From the NCBI GenBank assembly GCA_964554795.1, contig CAZKQB010000009.1, positions 1-64,000 of the forward strand: 64,000 nucleotides of DNA. The letters run 5' to 3'. Shown here piece by piece: positions 53,262 through 62,255 of this stretch. Under the pieces are notes generated by a model. The model saw nothing but the letters and a program-made list of their open reading frames with translations. It ran no database searches and was not told where the DNA came from. The DNA comes from SFHK01 sp964554795 (GTDB lineage: Bacteria > Bacillota > Clostridia > Christensenellales > Aristaeellaceae). Position numbers and translations under genes: made by a program. Each line of letters starts with the position of its first letter. Position 1 is the first letter of the stretch.

Positions 53262-54395
53262 ATGAACACCTATCCGAAGACACCCCTTGGCTACGCCCGC
53301 ATGGCATGCGACACCATGATTCGCCGCTACGATGTGAATCGGCTTCCTCCGCAGGAGGGGCTCAATCGTGCCACGTTCAATTACCATCAGGGCGTGTTCC
53401 TTACTGGCATGAACCGCGTGTACGATCTGTGCCATGACGAACGCTATCTGGATTACATACGGCGTTGGGTCGAAGCTGTGCAGGATGAAAACGGCCGCAT
53501 CCGCGAATACACCGGCTGGCTTTCGCTGACTACGCTGGATTTTCGCCAGCCCGGAAACGTACTGTGTGATTTGTATGAGAAAACGCACGACGCGCATCTG
53601 CTTGACTTGATCGGGTATCTGACCGAAAGTCTTGCCGACTATCCGAAAAACGAATACGGCGGCTTCTGGCATTTCTTCACTACGCCCGATCAGATGTGGC
53701 TGGACGGCCTGTATATGGCTGGGCCTTTGCTGGTGAAATATGCGAGCTACACCGGAAAGGAGGAATTCCGCGAGCTGGCGATTCGGCAGATTTTCCTGAT
53801 GTACGAGCATATGCGAGATCCCGAATCCGGCCTGCTGCGCCACGGCTGGGATCCCGGCAAACATGCCGGGTGGGCAGATTTCGAAACCGGCCTGTCACCG
53901 GAGGTATGGGGACGTGCCTGCGGCTGGTTTGTACTGGCCATCGCCGACATGCTGGACTACATTCCGCAGGAGCACCCGCGCCGCGGCGAAATCATAGACA
54001 TTCAGCGGGAGCTGATTGCCACGGTGCTGAAGCATCAGTCCGACGAGGGCCGCTGGTATGAGGTTGTGGATAAGTGGAGGGAGCCCGGAAACTGGCCGGA
54101 AAACAGCTGTACCTGCCTGTTTGCTTATTCGATTGCCAAGGGCGTTCGGCAGGGCTATATTGCCTGCGAAGCCTATAAGGCGGCCCGGCGCGCCTATGAC
54201 CGCGTGATCGAAACGCTGCTGCCTGCGCAGGAGGGCGAATTCTCGCTCGGCAATGTGTGCGTGGGCACCTGTATTGAGGAAGGCACCTACGATTATTATA
54301 TCCATCGGGATACCGTCGAAAACGATCTGCACGGTATGGGCGCGTTTCTGCTGATGGCCTCCGAAATGGCGCGGCTCGAGGAACAGGAGGGCTGA
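53262..54395 (+). CDS. GH88/GH105 unsaturated uronyl hydrolase
   Basis: A 377-aa (alpha/alpha)6-barrel hydrolase related to YteR/YesR. It removes the 4,5-unsaturated uronic acid left by polysaccharide lyases. Typical stretches are NRATFNYHQGVFLTGMNRVY, MWLDGLYMAGPLLVKYA carrying the expected catalytic Asp, GHGWDPGKHAGW-like HGWDPGKHAGWADF, and WGRACGWFVLAIADML. The start at 53262 follows AGGAGG. Its presence means the organism takes up lyase products such as rhamnogalacturonan oligosaccharides; the upstream gene is the likely partner enzyme. Confidence 0.9.
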   Translation: MNTYPKTPLGYARMACDTMIRRYDVNRLPPQEGLNRATFNYHQGVFLTGMNRVYDLCHDERYLDYIRRWVEAVQDENGRIREYTGWLSLTTLDFRQPGNVLCDLYEKTHDAHLLDLIGYLTESLADYPKNEYGGFWHFFTTPDQMWLDGLYMAGPLLVKYASYTGKEEFRELAIRQIFLMYEHMRDPESGLLRHGWDPGKHAGWADFETGLSPEVWGRACGWFVLAIADMLDYIPQEHPRRGEIIDIQRELIATVLKHQSDEGRWYEVVDKWREPGNWPENSCTCLFAYSIAKGVRQGYIACEAYKAARRAYDRVIETLLPAQEGEFSLGNVCVGTCIEEGTYDYYIHRDTVENDLHGMGAFLLMASEMARLEEQEG

Positions 54396-54627
54396 CGGTT
54401 TTCCGGGCGGATTGCGTTGGCTGTGGTAAAGAGAGAAATTGTGTTGATTTCGCGGGAAAAGCGCCTCGGGTGTTATCCGTCTTACGCGCTTTCGTACGGC
54501 TGAAATACGCCGTTCACGGTGCAGTCACAAAGAACGGATCAGCTTTTTGCGCGGAGGAAGGTTGCGCGTTCGTCTTCGATAGAAAAATAAATGCAGGCAA
54601 AGCATGGAGCTTGCGGCTGAAATCTGC

Positions 54628-54633
54628 TATAAT
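54628..54633 (+). promoter_or_regulatory. Extended -10 of the phosphodiesterase gene
   Basis: TGC-TATAAT, 34 bases before the ATG at 54668; the -35 (TGGAGC at 17-base spacing) is poor. The region 54396-54627 upstream shows nothing else recognisable. Confidence 0.5.
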
Positions 54634-54667
54634 AGATGCATACCTAAGAAAAGGAGCGGACAGAGAA

Positions 54668-55447
54668 ATGGCGAATAAAGTGGTTCTGATTCTGGTGGAC
54701 GGCATGCGTCCCGACGCCGTATTGACCTGTGGAAACGAGAAAATGAAGGATCGGATCAAGGAATGCGCGTATACGCTGCATGCGCGCACGGTTATGCCGT
54801 CGGTTACGCTTCCGTGCCATATGTCGCTGTTCCATTCTGTGGATCCCGACCGTCATGGCATTCTGACCAATACCTACGTTCCGCAGGTGCGACCCGTTGA
54901 GGGACTGTTCGAGCGGCTTGATCTGGCGGGAAAGAAAAATGCGATGTTCTATACGTGGGAGGAGCTGAGAGATCTGGCCCGCATGGATCATCTGCATCGT
55001 CTGGAGATGTACAACCAGCACAAGGAGCTGGATACCGACCGGAAGATCACCACGGCGGCCATCCGGTATATTCATGAAGAGAAGCCGGATTTCCTGTTTC
55101 TGTATCTGGGCGAAACCGATGAGCGCGGCGGACACGATACCGGCTGGATGAGCGAGACCTATATGAAGGTCGTAAGCAACGCGCTGGATCAGGTAGAGCG
55201 CGTGTACAATGAAATTCCCGCCGAGTACGATGTAATTCTTGTTGCCGACCACGGTGGACATGACCGCAGCCATGGCACCGAACGGCCTGAGGATATGACG
55301 ATCCCGATGATCTGTCGCGGCCCGCATTTTGAGGCCGGGCGCGATCTGGGCAAACGATCCATCAAGGATATCGCTCCCACGATTGCCGAGCTGCTCGGCG
55401 CAGCTCCTGCGCGAGAGTGGGAAGGCCATTCGTTCCTTGGAAAGTAA
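54668..55447 (+). CDS. Alkaline phosphatase-superfamily phosphodiesterase (NPP-like)
   Basis: A 259-aa protein. VVLILVDGMRPDAVL gives the first metal-binding Asp; PSVTLPCHMSLF contains the Thr or Ser nucleophile region; GHDTGW and VADHGGHDRSHG supply the remaining metal ligands. It should cleave phosphodiesters or sulfates through two metals. No signal peptide, so it is cytoplasmic. It is shorter than the usual 400-aa NPP enzymes. AGGAG lies upstream. It is a single gene before a bidirectional terminator. Confidence 0.83.
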   Translation: MANKVVLILVDGMRPDAVLTCGNEKMKDRIKECAYTLHARTVMPSVTLPCHMSLFHSVDPDRHGILTNTYVPQVRPVEGLFERLDLAGKKNAMFYTWEELRDLARMDHLHRLEMYNQHKELDTDRKITTAAIRYIHEEKPDFLFLYLGETDERGGHDTGWMSETYMKVVSNALDQVERVYNEIPAEYDVILVADHGGHDRSHGTERPEDMTIPMICRGPHFEAGRDLGKRSIKDIAPTIAELLGAAPAREWEGHSFLGK

Positions 55448-55453
55448 GCGTGC

Positions 55454-55500
55454 ATAAGAAAACGGACGGAGGAGACAATCTCTTCCGTTCGTTTTCTTAT
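55454..55500. terminator. Bidirectional terminator
   Basis: ATAAGAAAACG (55454-55464) and CGTTTTCTTAT (55490-55500) with inner ACGGA/TCCGT and AGA/TCT pairs. It serves the phosphodiesterase on the plus strand and the ABC operon on the minus strand. Confidence 0.85.
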
Positions 55501-55504
55501 ACGA

Positions 55505-56509
55505 CTACGCCATGGTTTTCAACTGCTCCTTTGAGACCGCGTGGCGAAGGGGAAGCCCCGCGAGCCAGCGATCGAGCTCCTCCAGAAGCAGATCGTCGTA
55601 GGCAAGCACCTCCAGACGACCGACGCCTGCGATGTGCGGAGTCAGCGTCAAATTCGGAAGTGTCCAGAACTCGTGCTCCGGCGCAAGAGGCTCGTCTCGC
55701 GTAACGTCCAGAAGCGCCCAACGCGTCGGCGCCTCGCGCAGTGCCCGCGCCAGATCAGCCTCTACTACCTGTGCGCCGCGTCCGGTGTTGATGAAGGCTG
55801 CGTCTGGCTTCATGCGGGAAAACAGCGAATAGTTCAGCATATCCACGGTCTGCGGGTTGTTAGCAAGGTGGTTGGAAATGACGTCGCTTTCAGCGAACAG
55901 CGTTTCAAGGCTCACCCTTTTCGCCTTCAGCTCGGCTGCACGCGCGTTGCTGATGAAGGGATCGAATACCAAAATTTCGAACGGGTATGCGTTCAGCTGC
56001 TGAATTACGCGCGAGCCAATTGCGCCAGCACCGATGATGCCGATTTTCGTTCCGTAGTTGCCTGGGCATTGGAACTGACTGTAGGCCTTGCCTTTGTCAA
56101 ATTGGCCGTCCCGGTACAGGCTTGCGGAGCGATAAAAGCCCTTGTTCAGGTGGTAGATGGCAGCGACGGTGTACTGCGTCACGAAGTCGGCCATGGCCTG
56201 CGCAGCGGTGACGATCGTTACGCCCGCGTCCAGATAGCCCTCGGCAAAATAGCGCACCGATGCGGCTGAATACAGGATCAGCCGTAGCCGCGGGAAGAAT
56301 TCACGAACCTGTACTTTCGTCAGCGCGGGCATTCCCCACGTGGACAGGATGACCTCTACCTCGGCTAACTGCGCGCGTTTTTTATTCAGTTCGCTGAGAA
56401 GCACGGGCTCTGCGAGAAGCTCCAGACGCTTTTCAAATTCGTTGCGTCGTCCGTCAAATACAAAGCGTAGCCGATTTTCGGGATTGGAGGTGAAATAACA
56501 GGCTTTCAT
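55505..56509 (-). CDS. D-2-hydroxyacid dehydrogenase, last gene of ABC operon
   Basis: A 334-aa NAD-dependent dehydrogenase. GIIGAGAIGSRVIQQL is the nucleotide fold; family catalytic residues appear as Arg in INTGRGAQVVE, Glu in TRDEPL and His in LTPHIAGVG. It starts 6 bases after the permease stop and its AAAGGATG ribosome site is within the permease end, so it is co-translated. Probably oxidises or reduces a sugar-derived acid; the substrate is unknown. Confidence 0.87.
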   Translation of the reverse strand: MKACYFTSNPENRLRFVFDGRRNEFEKRLELLAEPVLLSELNKKRAQLAEVEVILSTWGMPALTKVQVREFFPRLRLILYSAASVRYFAEGYLDAGVTIVTAAQAMADFVTQYTVAAIYHLNKGFYRSASLYRDGQFDKGKAYSQFQCPGNYGTKIGIIGAGAIGSRVIQQLNAYPFEILVFDPFISNARAAELKAKRVSLETLFAESDVISNHLANNPQTVDMLNYSLFSRMKPDAAFINTGRGAQVVEADLARALREAPTRWALLDVTRDEPLAPEHEFWTLPNLTLTPHIAGVGRLEVLAYDDLLLEELDRWLAGLPLRHAVSKEQLKTMA

Positions 56510-56515
56510 GACGAA

Positions 56516-57421
56516 TCATCCTTTCACCGACCCGATCATGACGCCCTTCACGAAGAAGCGCTGCAGGAACGGGTACAAAAGCATGATGGGAGCGGTGGAA
56601 ATAACGATCAGCGCGTATTTGATGACCGTCGCGGCGGCAATTTCACTGCCTGCGTCCATGCCGCTTGCCATTTCAGAGTCTTCTCCCAGAATCAGCACCT
56701 GCCTGAGCACCAACTGTAGCGGGAAGCGGCTGGGAGACTGAATATACAGCGAGGCATTGAACCATGCATTCCAGTGCCCAACAGCGTAGTACAGCATCAA
56801 TACTGCGGAGGTTGCGCCCGTCAGCGGCACGACGACATGCAGGATGCGCTGAAAATGCGAGGCACCGTCCAGCTTTGCGGCCTCCATCAGCGCGTCCGGC
56901 AGCGCGCCGATGGCGCTGCGCATGATCAGCATGTTGTAGGTGCTGATGGCGCCGGGAAGAATCAGCGCCCAGAGCGTGTTCATCAGGTGCAGCGACTTGA
57001 TGTTCAGGTAACCGGGTACGATGCCGCCGCTGAAGTACATGGTGAACAGAATCAGGTAGGCAATCGGCTTTTTGAGCAGACTGTTTTTCAGGGACAGCAG
57101 ATATGCGCCCAGCACCGTAAGCACCATGTTGAATGCGAGACCCACGACCACGATGAATAGCGTGTTTCCAAACCCGCTGAGCAGCAAGCTGTGTCGAAAT
57201 ACCATGCGGTAGGAGGTTAGCGAAAGCGGGAAGTGCGGCAGCCACATAAGGCCGTAGTTGGCAACCATTTTTGTCGGGTCGCTAATGGAGGCGATGATGA
57301 CGAAGTATACGGGATATGCAGTCAGAAACAGAATCAAGAGGAGCAGGACCGTATTGAAGACGGAGAATACCCGATAACCCGTTCCCTCATCCAGACAGGA
57401 GTTTTTGCGTCTTGCAGCCAT
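56516..57421 (-). CDS. Carbohydrate ABC transporter permease, LplC type
   Basis: A 301-aa six-segment permease. The EAA loop reads MEAAKLDGASHFQRILHVVV and the C-terminus FVKGVMIGSVKG matches the LplC group. GGGAGG precedes the start at 57421. It pairs with the LplB-type permease 16 bases upstream. Confidence 0.9.
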   Translation of the reverse strand: MAARRKNSCLDEGTGYRVFSVFNTVLLLLILFLTAYPVYFVIIASISDPTKMVANYGLMWLPHFPLSLTSYRMVFRHSLLLSGFGNTLFIVVVGLAFNMVLTVLGAYLLSLKNSLLKKPIAYLILFTMYFSGGIVPGYLNIKSLHLMNTLWALILPGAISTYNMLIMRSAIGALPDALMEAAKLDGASHFQRILHVVVPLTGATSAVLMLYYAVGHWNAWFNASLYIQSPSRFPLQLVLRQVLILGEDSEMASGMDAGSEIAAATVIKYALIVISTAPIMLLYPFLQRFFVKGVMIGSVKG

Positions 57422-57437
57422 GCTGTTTTCCTCCCTT

Positions 57438-58382
57438 CTACCAGAGACCTATGCCCGAGAGTCGGTTGCTGAGCGCATTGGCGGATATGACCAGAACGAA
57501 GTTGATGACAGAATTGAAAAGACCGATGGCTGTGCCGAAGCTCCAGTCGCCCTGCACAAGGCCACGGCGGTATACATAGCTGGAAATAACGTCCGCCGTG
57601 TCGTACACGCGCTCGTTGTAAAGCAGAATGATCTTCTCGTGACCTACGCTCATGAGATTGCCGATGCGCAGAATCAGTAGCATGACAACGGTGCTCAGAA
57701 TGCCAGGCAGGGTGATGTGCAGCGTCTGCTGGAAGCGTCCCGCGCCGTCCACGCGCGCTGCCTCATACAGCTGCATGTCGATGGAGGTCAGCGCTGCGAT
57801 ATAGATGATGCAATCCCAGCCGAGGTTCTGCCAGATGCCGGAAATTACGTAGATGGGAACGAACATGCTCTTTTCGTTTAGAAGGTTCCCGCCAAGACCG
57901 TTGTAGCCGAAAAAGGACATGATCTGCACGATAAACGAGTTTCCGTCGGTAAACAGGCGCACCATGGAGCACACGACTACCATGGAAATAAAGTGGGGCA
58001 TGTAGGAAATCGTCTGCACCGTTTTACGGAAGCGGTCATTCTTTACCTCGTTGATCAGAAGCGCGAAGAGAATCGGAAGGGGAAACGCGAAGATCAGCGA
58101 GGAAATGCTGATGACCAGCGTGTTTTTCACCAGACGCAGGAAATAATAGGAGCTAAAGAATTCGGAAAAATAGCGAACGCCGATCCATTTGCTGCCCCAT
58201 ATGCCCTTGCTGGAGGAAAAATCCTTAAATGCGATCACGGCGCCAACCATAGGCTTATAATGGAACAAGAGGTAATATACGAGCACGGCAAGCGCCAGAA
58301 GGTAGGCACCGCCATTTTCAATCCAGTCCTTTTTCAGCCGCACCGTGATGCCCCGGGTACTGTCTTTTGGGTATCTGCTCAT
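57438..58382 (-). CDS. Carbohydrate ABC transporter permease, LplB type
   Basis: A 314-aa permease with six membrane segments, EAA loop YEAARVDGAGRFQQTLHITL, ending in SGIGLW as in the first operon's LplB. The start at 58382 has only a weak GGAA site, so its translation may be modest compared with the binding protein. It lies 145 bases after the binding-protein stop, across a perfect hairpin. Confidence 0.9.
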   Translation of the reverse strand: MSRYPKDSTRGITVRLKKDWIENGGAYLLALAVLVYYLLFHYKPMVGAVIAFKDFSSSKGIWGSKWIGVRYFSEFFSSYYFLRLVKNTLVISISSLIFAFPLPILFALLINEVKNDRFRKTVQTISYMPHFISMVVVCSMVRLFTDGNSFIVQIMSFFGYNGLGGNLLNEKSMFVPIYVISGIWQNLGWDCIIYIAALTSIDMQLYEAARVDGAGRFQQTLHITLPGILSTVVMLLILRIGNLMSVGHEKIILLYNERVYDTADVISSYVYRRGLVQGDWSFGTAIGLFNSVINFVLVISANALSNRLSGIGLW

Positions 58383-58482
58383 ATCGTTTCCATACCGTTG
58401 CGGTTGCCGGTAGCATGAAAAATGAAAATGAAAAATGCACCGCTCGATTTGCATTTTTCAGAGTACGTGCGAAAAGCGCGTT

Positions 58483-58506
58483 GTGGGCGGAGCAAGCTCC
58501 GCCCAC
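58483..58506 (-). terminator. Intercistronic hairpin after the second binding-protein gene
   Basis: GTGGGCGGAGC (58483-58493) and GCTCCGCCCAC (58496-58506) form a perfect 11-bp stem with a 2-base gap. It lies 21 bases after the stop of the binding-protein gene and within the operon, with no T-run. It parallels the hairpin at 11799-11833. Confidence 0.7.
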
Positions 58507-58527
58507 AGCAGACAGAAGGAAAAGAGA

Positions 58528-60087
58528 TTATTCGAAGTAGGGATCGATGGATGCCTGCATGATTTCGATGTAGCGATCCATGCCCAACTGGCTGAGACCG
58601 TCGATGTAGGCGTCGAAGTTGTCAAGGGATTCGGTGCCGGAGATGAAGTTTGCGATATGCTCCTTCAGGTAGGTCTGCAGCTCCGTCCAGATGCGGGTGT
58701 ATTCTGCCTGCATGTCAGAGGGAATGCTGCTGTAGGAGATCATGTAGTCGTTATACTGGCTGTCCGCCCAGATTTCGCAGGCGTCGCGCTGCTCCTGCAT
58801 CGGGAAGCGGTTCTCGGAGAACTCGCGGCGATGGATGCAGCTCCAGTTGACCAGACCATAGGAACGGGCGATGGGGTCGATGGCGAAGCCGTCGGGATTA
58901 TGCGCCATGAAGTCGGTTAGCACGACCTTGCCGTCGGCGTCGTAGTTGTACGTTACGCCCTCAATGCCGTAGTTGGCCAGATCCATGCCCTTGGGGGAAT
59001 ACAGATAGTCGAAGAAACGACAGGCCGCCTCGACATCCTTGCAGGCCTTGGTGATGAAGCACCAGTTGCCGTTGTTGGTGATGGTGGTTGCATAGCTCAT
59101 GTAGGCCTTTTCGCCTTCATTCGCCGTCAGCGACGGAATGGCGATCAGCTGGAAGCCCTCTTCCGTGGCGGCGTTGGTAATCACCTGGAAGCGGGAAACC
59201 ATAGCAGAAATGGCAGCGCTGGTTCCATTGGACATGGCGGCAACGGCGGTGGCGTTGTCGGTCACGGCGAAGTTCGGGTCGAACAGGCCGTCCGCATACA
59301 GCTGATGCATGTACTCGAGGTAGTCCTTGAATTCTGGCTCATAGGCGCCGAAGTGGAACTCGCCGTTCACCTGGTAATTCGATGCGCAGGGCAGACCGAA
59401 TGCGGAGGAGAAGTAGCCGTAGTTCCAAATGAACTCGTTCATGTTGTTCGCAGACATCAGAGGAGTCTCCACGCCCAGTTCACTTTTGCAGCGGGACAGA
59501 TACTCGGTGAAGTCATCCAGCGTCGTAATGGATTCAATGTCCAGCTTGTCCATAAAATCCTTGCGGACGATGAGGCCGGCGAAGTTGCGGAACGGAGAAT
59601 CGGAGGGATAGAAGTTGCCGGCAAAGGCGATATGGGACAGCTTGCCATCGAGGTCGACCAGCGCGGATTTCATGCTGGCCTCGTCTCCGGACAGAAACGC
59701 CCAGTAGTTCGGCGCGTACTCGGGCAGAAGCTCATCCAGCTTCACGGCGACGCCGTCCTCGATCATGCCGGAAAAGCCCTTGCTGTAGAAGCCCTTATCG
59801 GCGCGGATCATGTCCGGAAGATCGCCGCTGGAGAGCAGAAGCAGAAGCGCGCTCGCGTCAACGGCCTCCGTTACTTTCACGTTGACGCCCGTGGCTTCCT
59901 GCCATGCCTTGAAGCCGGGAGTGTCATTGTAGCTGCTGTAGCCAAAAAGAGAAATGTCGGCATCGACGGTCGTCCACAGATTCAGGGTGGGTCTGTCCTG
60001 CATGGGGTAAATGTCTTCGGCAATGGCTGCAAAGGCTGACAGAGCCAGCAGCAGCGCAATGGTCAAGGAGAGGACTCGACGTGTCAT
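58528..60087 (-). CDS. Extracellular sugar-binding protein of ABC transporter, no lipobox
   Basis: A 519-aa LplA-type binding protein (GVAVKLDELLPEYAPNYWAF, GLIVRKDFMDKLDIESITTL, DACEIWADSQYNDYMIS). The signal peptide MTRRVLSLTIALLLALSAF ends in AIAED without any cysteine, so cleavage by signal peptidase I is predicted rather than lipid anchoring. Its start at 60087 follows AAAGGAAATG. It comes first in the operon, giving the highest dose. Confidence 0.87.
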   Translation of the reverse strand: MTRRVLSLTIALLLALSAFAAIAEDIYPMQDRPTLNLWTTVDADISLFGYSSYNDTPGFKAWQEATGVNVKVTEAVDASALLLLLSSGDLPDMIRADKGFYSKGFSGMIEDGVAVKLDELLPEYAPNYWAFLSGDEASMKSALVDLDGKLSHIAFAGNFYPSDSPFRNFAGLIVRKDFMDKLDIESITTLDDFTEYLSRCKSELGVETPLMSANNMNEFIWNYGYFSSAFGLPCASNYQVNGEFHFGAYEPEFKDYLEYMHQLYADGLFDPNFAVTDNATAVAAMSNGTSAAISAMVSRFQVITNAATEEGFQLIAIPSLTANEGEKAYMSYATTITNNGNWCFITKACKDVEAACRFFDYLYSPKGMDLANYGIEGVTYNYDADGKVVLTDFMAHNPDGFAIDPIARSYGLVNWSCIHRREFSENRFPMQEQRDACEIWADSQYNDYMISYSSIPSDMQAEYTRIWTELQTYLKEHIANFISGTESLDNFDAYIDGLSQLGMDRYIEIMQASIDPYFE

Positions 60088-60180
60088 GGGCAAATCATTT
60101 CCTTTCGTTAAATTACACTGGATTAACGATGCAACCAAATACATCATATGATTGGTTGCAAGTTGTCCGTGCTGACAATA

Positions 60181-60209
60181 ATTCTACGAAAGAAAAAACG
60201 ACGTGTCAA
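60181..60209 (-). promoter_or_regulatory. Promoter of the second ABC operon
   Basis: Minus strand TTGACA, 17 bases and TAGAAT, about 90 bases before the binding-protein start. The remaining 60210-60287 is the likely place for AraC binding. Confidence 0.7.
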
Positions 60210-60287
60210 CGACCTTCTGCGGCTATTTCCAGATATTTCGAGTGAGTTAGTTTTGAAAAGTATAATTCATACTCAGATATGTGCAAT

Positions 60288-61088
60288 TCATGATTTGGCA
60301 TGCTTTTTCCGGTATTCGCCGGGCGTACGGCCTGTATTTTTTTTGAAAACTCGGCTGAAGTAATACTCATTCTGAAACCCGGAAAGCATTGCGATGTCTC
60401 GCAGCGGAGAATCGGTATAGCAGATCAGCTGCTTGGCGTATTCGATTCGGGCCTTGATGATATCCTGCTTGAGTGACAGACCATAGCGCTCGCGGTACAG
60501 GATGTTGAGCCACGTGGTGCTCAGGTGCAGATCGTCCGCGATCTTTTCAACCGTCCACGGGTGTGTGACGTCGTTATAGATATTGAAATGCAGCGTGGCG
60601 ATTTCGTCGTAGTGCCGGGAGTAGGCGGCGTTTTGCGCGTTCGGAGACATACGTATCCCGCGAGAAAGGTAGATCATCATTTGCCGGAAAATCAGGCTTT
60701 CCAGCTCAGTATCCGCTTTTTCAGGGCGGATTTTCTCGGAATACATCATTACAAACAGCTCGGTAAGGCTGTTTGGAGCGTCCGGATGATATACGCGATT
60801 GGCACGAATATTGTATTGGTCCAGAATCGATTGAACGTCATCACCCTCCAGAAACATCCAATTGTTGCGCATGATTGCATTCTCGTTGTGCGCGTTTAGA
60901 ATTCTGGGCGTTCTTGGCAGATAAAGGACGCAGTCGTTTACTTCCACACGCCGGATGCCGCTCTCCGTGCTTATGATCGCCGGTGTGAGCATTTGCATAA
61001 ATACATAGCTCGGTGTTCTGTCCGAAATACGCCGCTTTTCGCCGGGAAAGTGGTTTGTACCAAGCCCCATGGTGATCAGGTGAAACAT
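60288..61088 (-). CDS. AraC-family transcriptional regulator
   Basis: A 266-aa soluble regulator with an N-terminal cupin-like sensor (about 1-150) and a C-terminal double helix-turn-helix (TVEKIADDLHLSTTWLNILY, LRDIAMLSGFQNEYYFSRVF). It is in the same direction as, and just upstream of, the binding-protein gene, which it should activate in response to a sugar. The start at 61088 follows GGAGG by 8 bases. Confidence 0.9.
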   Translation of the reverse strand: MFHLITMGLGTNHFPGEKRRISDRTPSYVFMQMLTPAIISTESGIRRVEVNDCVLYLPRTPRILNAHNENAIMRNNWMFLEGDDVQSILDQYNIRANRVYHPDAPNSLTELFVMMYSEKIRPEKADTELESLIFRQMMIYLSRGIRMSPNAQNAAYSRHYDEIATLHFNIYNDVTHPWTVEKIADDLHLSTTWLNILYRERYGLSLKQDIIKARIEYAKQLICYTDSPLRDIAMLSGFQNEYYFSRVFKKNTGRTPGEYRKKHAKS

Positions 61089-61146
61089 ACCTTGCACCTC
61101 CGTCTGAGGATCGTTCGCCGCGCGCGGCAGAAGCTGTCTGGTGCTT

Positions 61147-61175
61147 ATTATACCGATAGCGAAACGTGCCTGCAA
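61147..61175 (-). promoter_or_regulatory. Promoter of the AraC gene
   Basis: Minus strand TTGCAG, 17 bases and TATAAT. Confidence 0.65.
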
Positions 61176-61256
61176 GTGCTCGGCGCATCTTCTCCGTTTT
61201 TGATAGCAAAACAGCTGAAAACTTGCGAAAATTATAAAAAAATGTTGAAACGTGCA

Positions 61257-61285
61257 TTGCTTCTTCCGCGAAGATCGGTTATGAT
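61257..61285 (+). promoter_or_regulatory. Promoter of the isomerase/epimerase gene
   Basis: TTGCTT (61257-61262), 17 bases and TATGAT (61280-61285), 37 bases before the ATG. Confidence 0.55.
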
Positions 61286-61321
61286 GAAAATGATTTTGAA
61301 AAAGAAAGGGGCCTGTTTTTA

Positions 61322-62134
61322 ATGAAGCTTTCGTTTACTACGCTCGGCTGCCCGGATTGGAGCTTTGAGAGGATTTTGGATGAAGCGCAGAGGATGGGCT
61401 TTCCCGCCATAGAGATACGCGGCGTTGAGGGCAAAATGCTCGCTGACGAAATTGAGTTTTTTAAGCCCGGCCGCCAGCAGGACACCAAGCGTATGCTGAA
61501 GGCGCATGGACTGGCAATGTGTGCGTTCGGCTCCTCCATCAATTTTCATGACCCAGAGAAGCTTTCCACCATGTTGGAGGAGGGACGCCGGGCAATCGAC
61601 GTTTGCCAGAGCATGGGCATTCCACATATTCGCGTGTTCGGCGACAGAATCCCCGAGGGACGCACCGTCGACGAGGCTGCGCAGCTGGCGGCGGATGGCA
61701 TCCGGCAGCTCTGCGCCTATGCGGACGGCACAAATGTGGACATTCTGCTGGAGGTGCACGGCAACTTCAACACCATCGAGGTGATGAAGAGCCTGATCGA
61801 AAAGGTGGATGATCCGCATTTCGGTATTCTGTGGGATATTGAGCACAGCGATAAGATCTATGGCGACAATTTCCTGCCGTTCTATGAAACGGTAAAGCCG
61901 CGTCTCCGCCACGTGCACGTGAAGGATCACGTTCGTATGCCCGATGGCACGTTTGCACTCTGCCACGTAGGCGACGGAGATATCCCGATTGCTGCCATCG
62001 TGAAAAAGCTGACGGAGGACGGCTTCGACGGATACTGCTCCCTCGAGTGGGAAAAGAAATGGCATCCGGAACTGCCTGACTGCGATACGGAGTTCCCGTT
62101 CTACCATGATTTCATGAAGAATTGCCTGAAGTAA
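61322..62134 (+). CDS. Sugar phosphate isomerase/epimerase
   Basis: A 270-aa TIM-barrel protein. Metal ligands are expected in ILLEVHGNFN (Glu), ILWDIEHSDK (Asp), HVHVKDH (His) and CSLEWEKKW (Glu). A likely C3- or C4-epimerase or isomerase acting on sugars delivered by the neighbouring ABC system. Single gene between a promoter and a terminator. The ribosome site is AAAGGGG about 12 bases upstream. Confidence 0.87.
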   Translation: MKLSFTTLGCPDWSFERILDEAQRMGFPAIEIRGVEGKMLADEIEFFKPGRQQDTKRMLKAHGLAMCAFGSSINFHDPEKLSTMLEEGRRAIDVCQSMGIPHIRVFGDRIPEGRTVDEAAQLAADGIRQLCAYADGTNVDILLEVHGNFNTIEVMKSLIEKVDDPHFGILWDIEHSDKIYGDNFLPFYETVKPRLRHVHVKDHVRMPDGTFALCHVGDGDIPIAAIVKKLTEDGFDGYCSLEWEKKWHPELPDCDTEFPFYHDFMKNCLK

Positions 62135-62148
62135 AAGGCATCCTGTTT

Positions 62149-62191
62149 CAAAATCCGCCCGGCAGAAGTGCAATCTGCCGGGCGGATTTTG
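62149..62191. terminator. Bidirectional terminator between convergent genes
   Basis: CAAAATCCGCCCGGCAGA and TCTGCCGGGCGGATTTTG are perfect 18-bp arms (62149-62166 and 62174-62191), A- and T-rich at the ends. Confidence 0.9.
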
Positions 62192-62255
62192 AATAGAGCG
62201 CATGGCTGTTGCCGTAACATAAAACAGGCGGGGAAGGGTCCCTGCTGTGAAGCTT

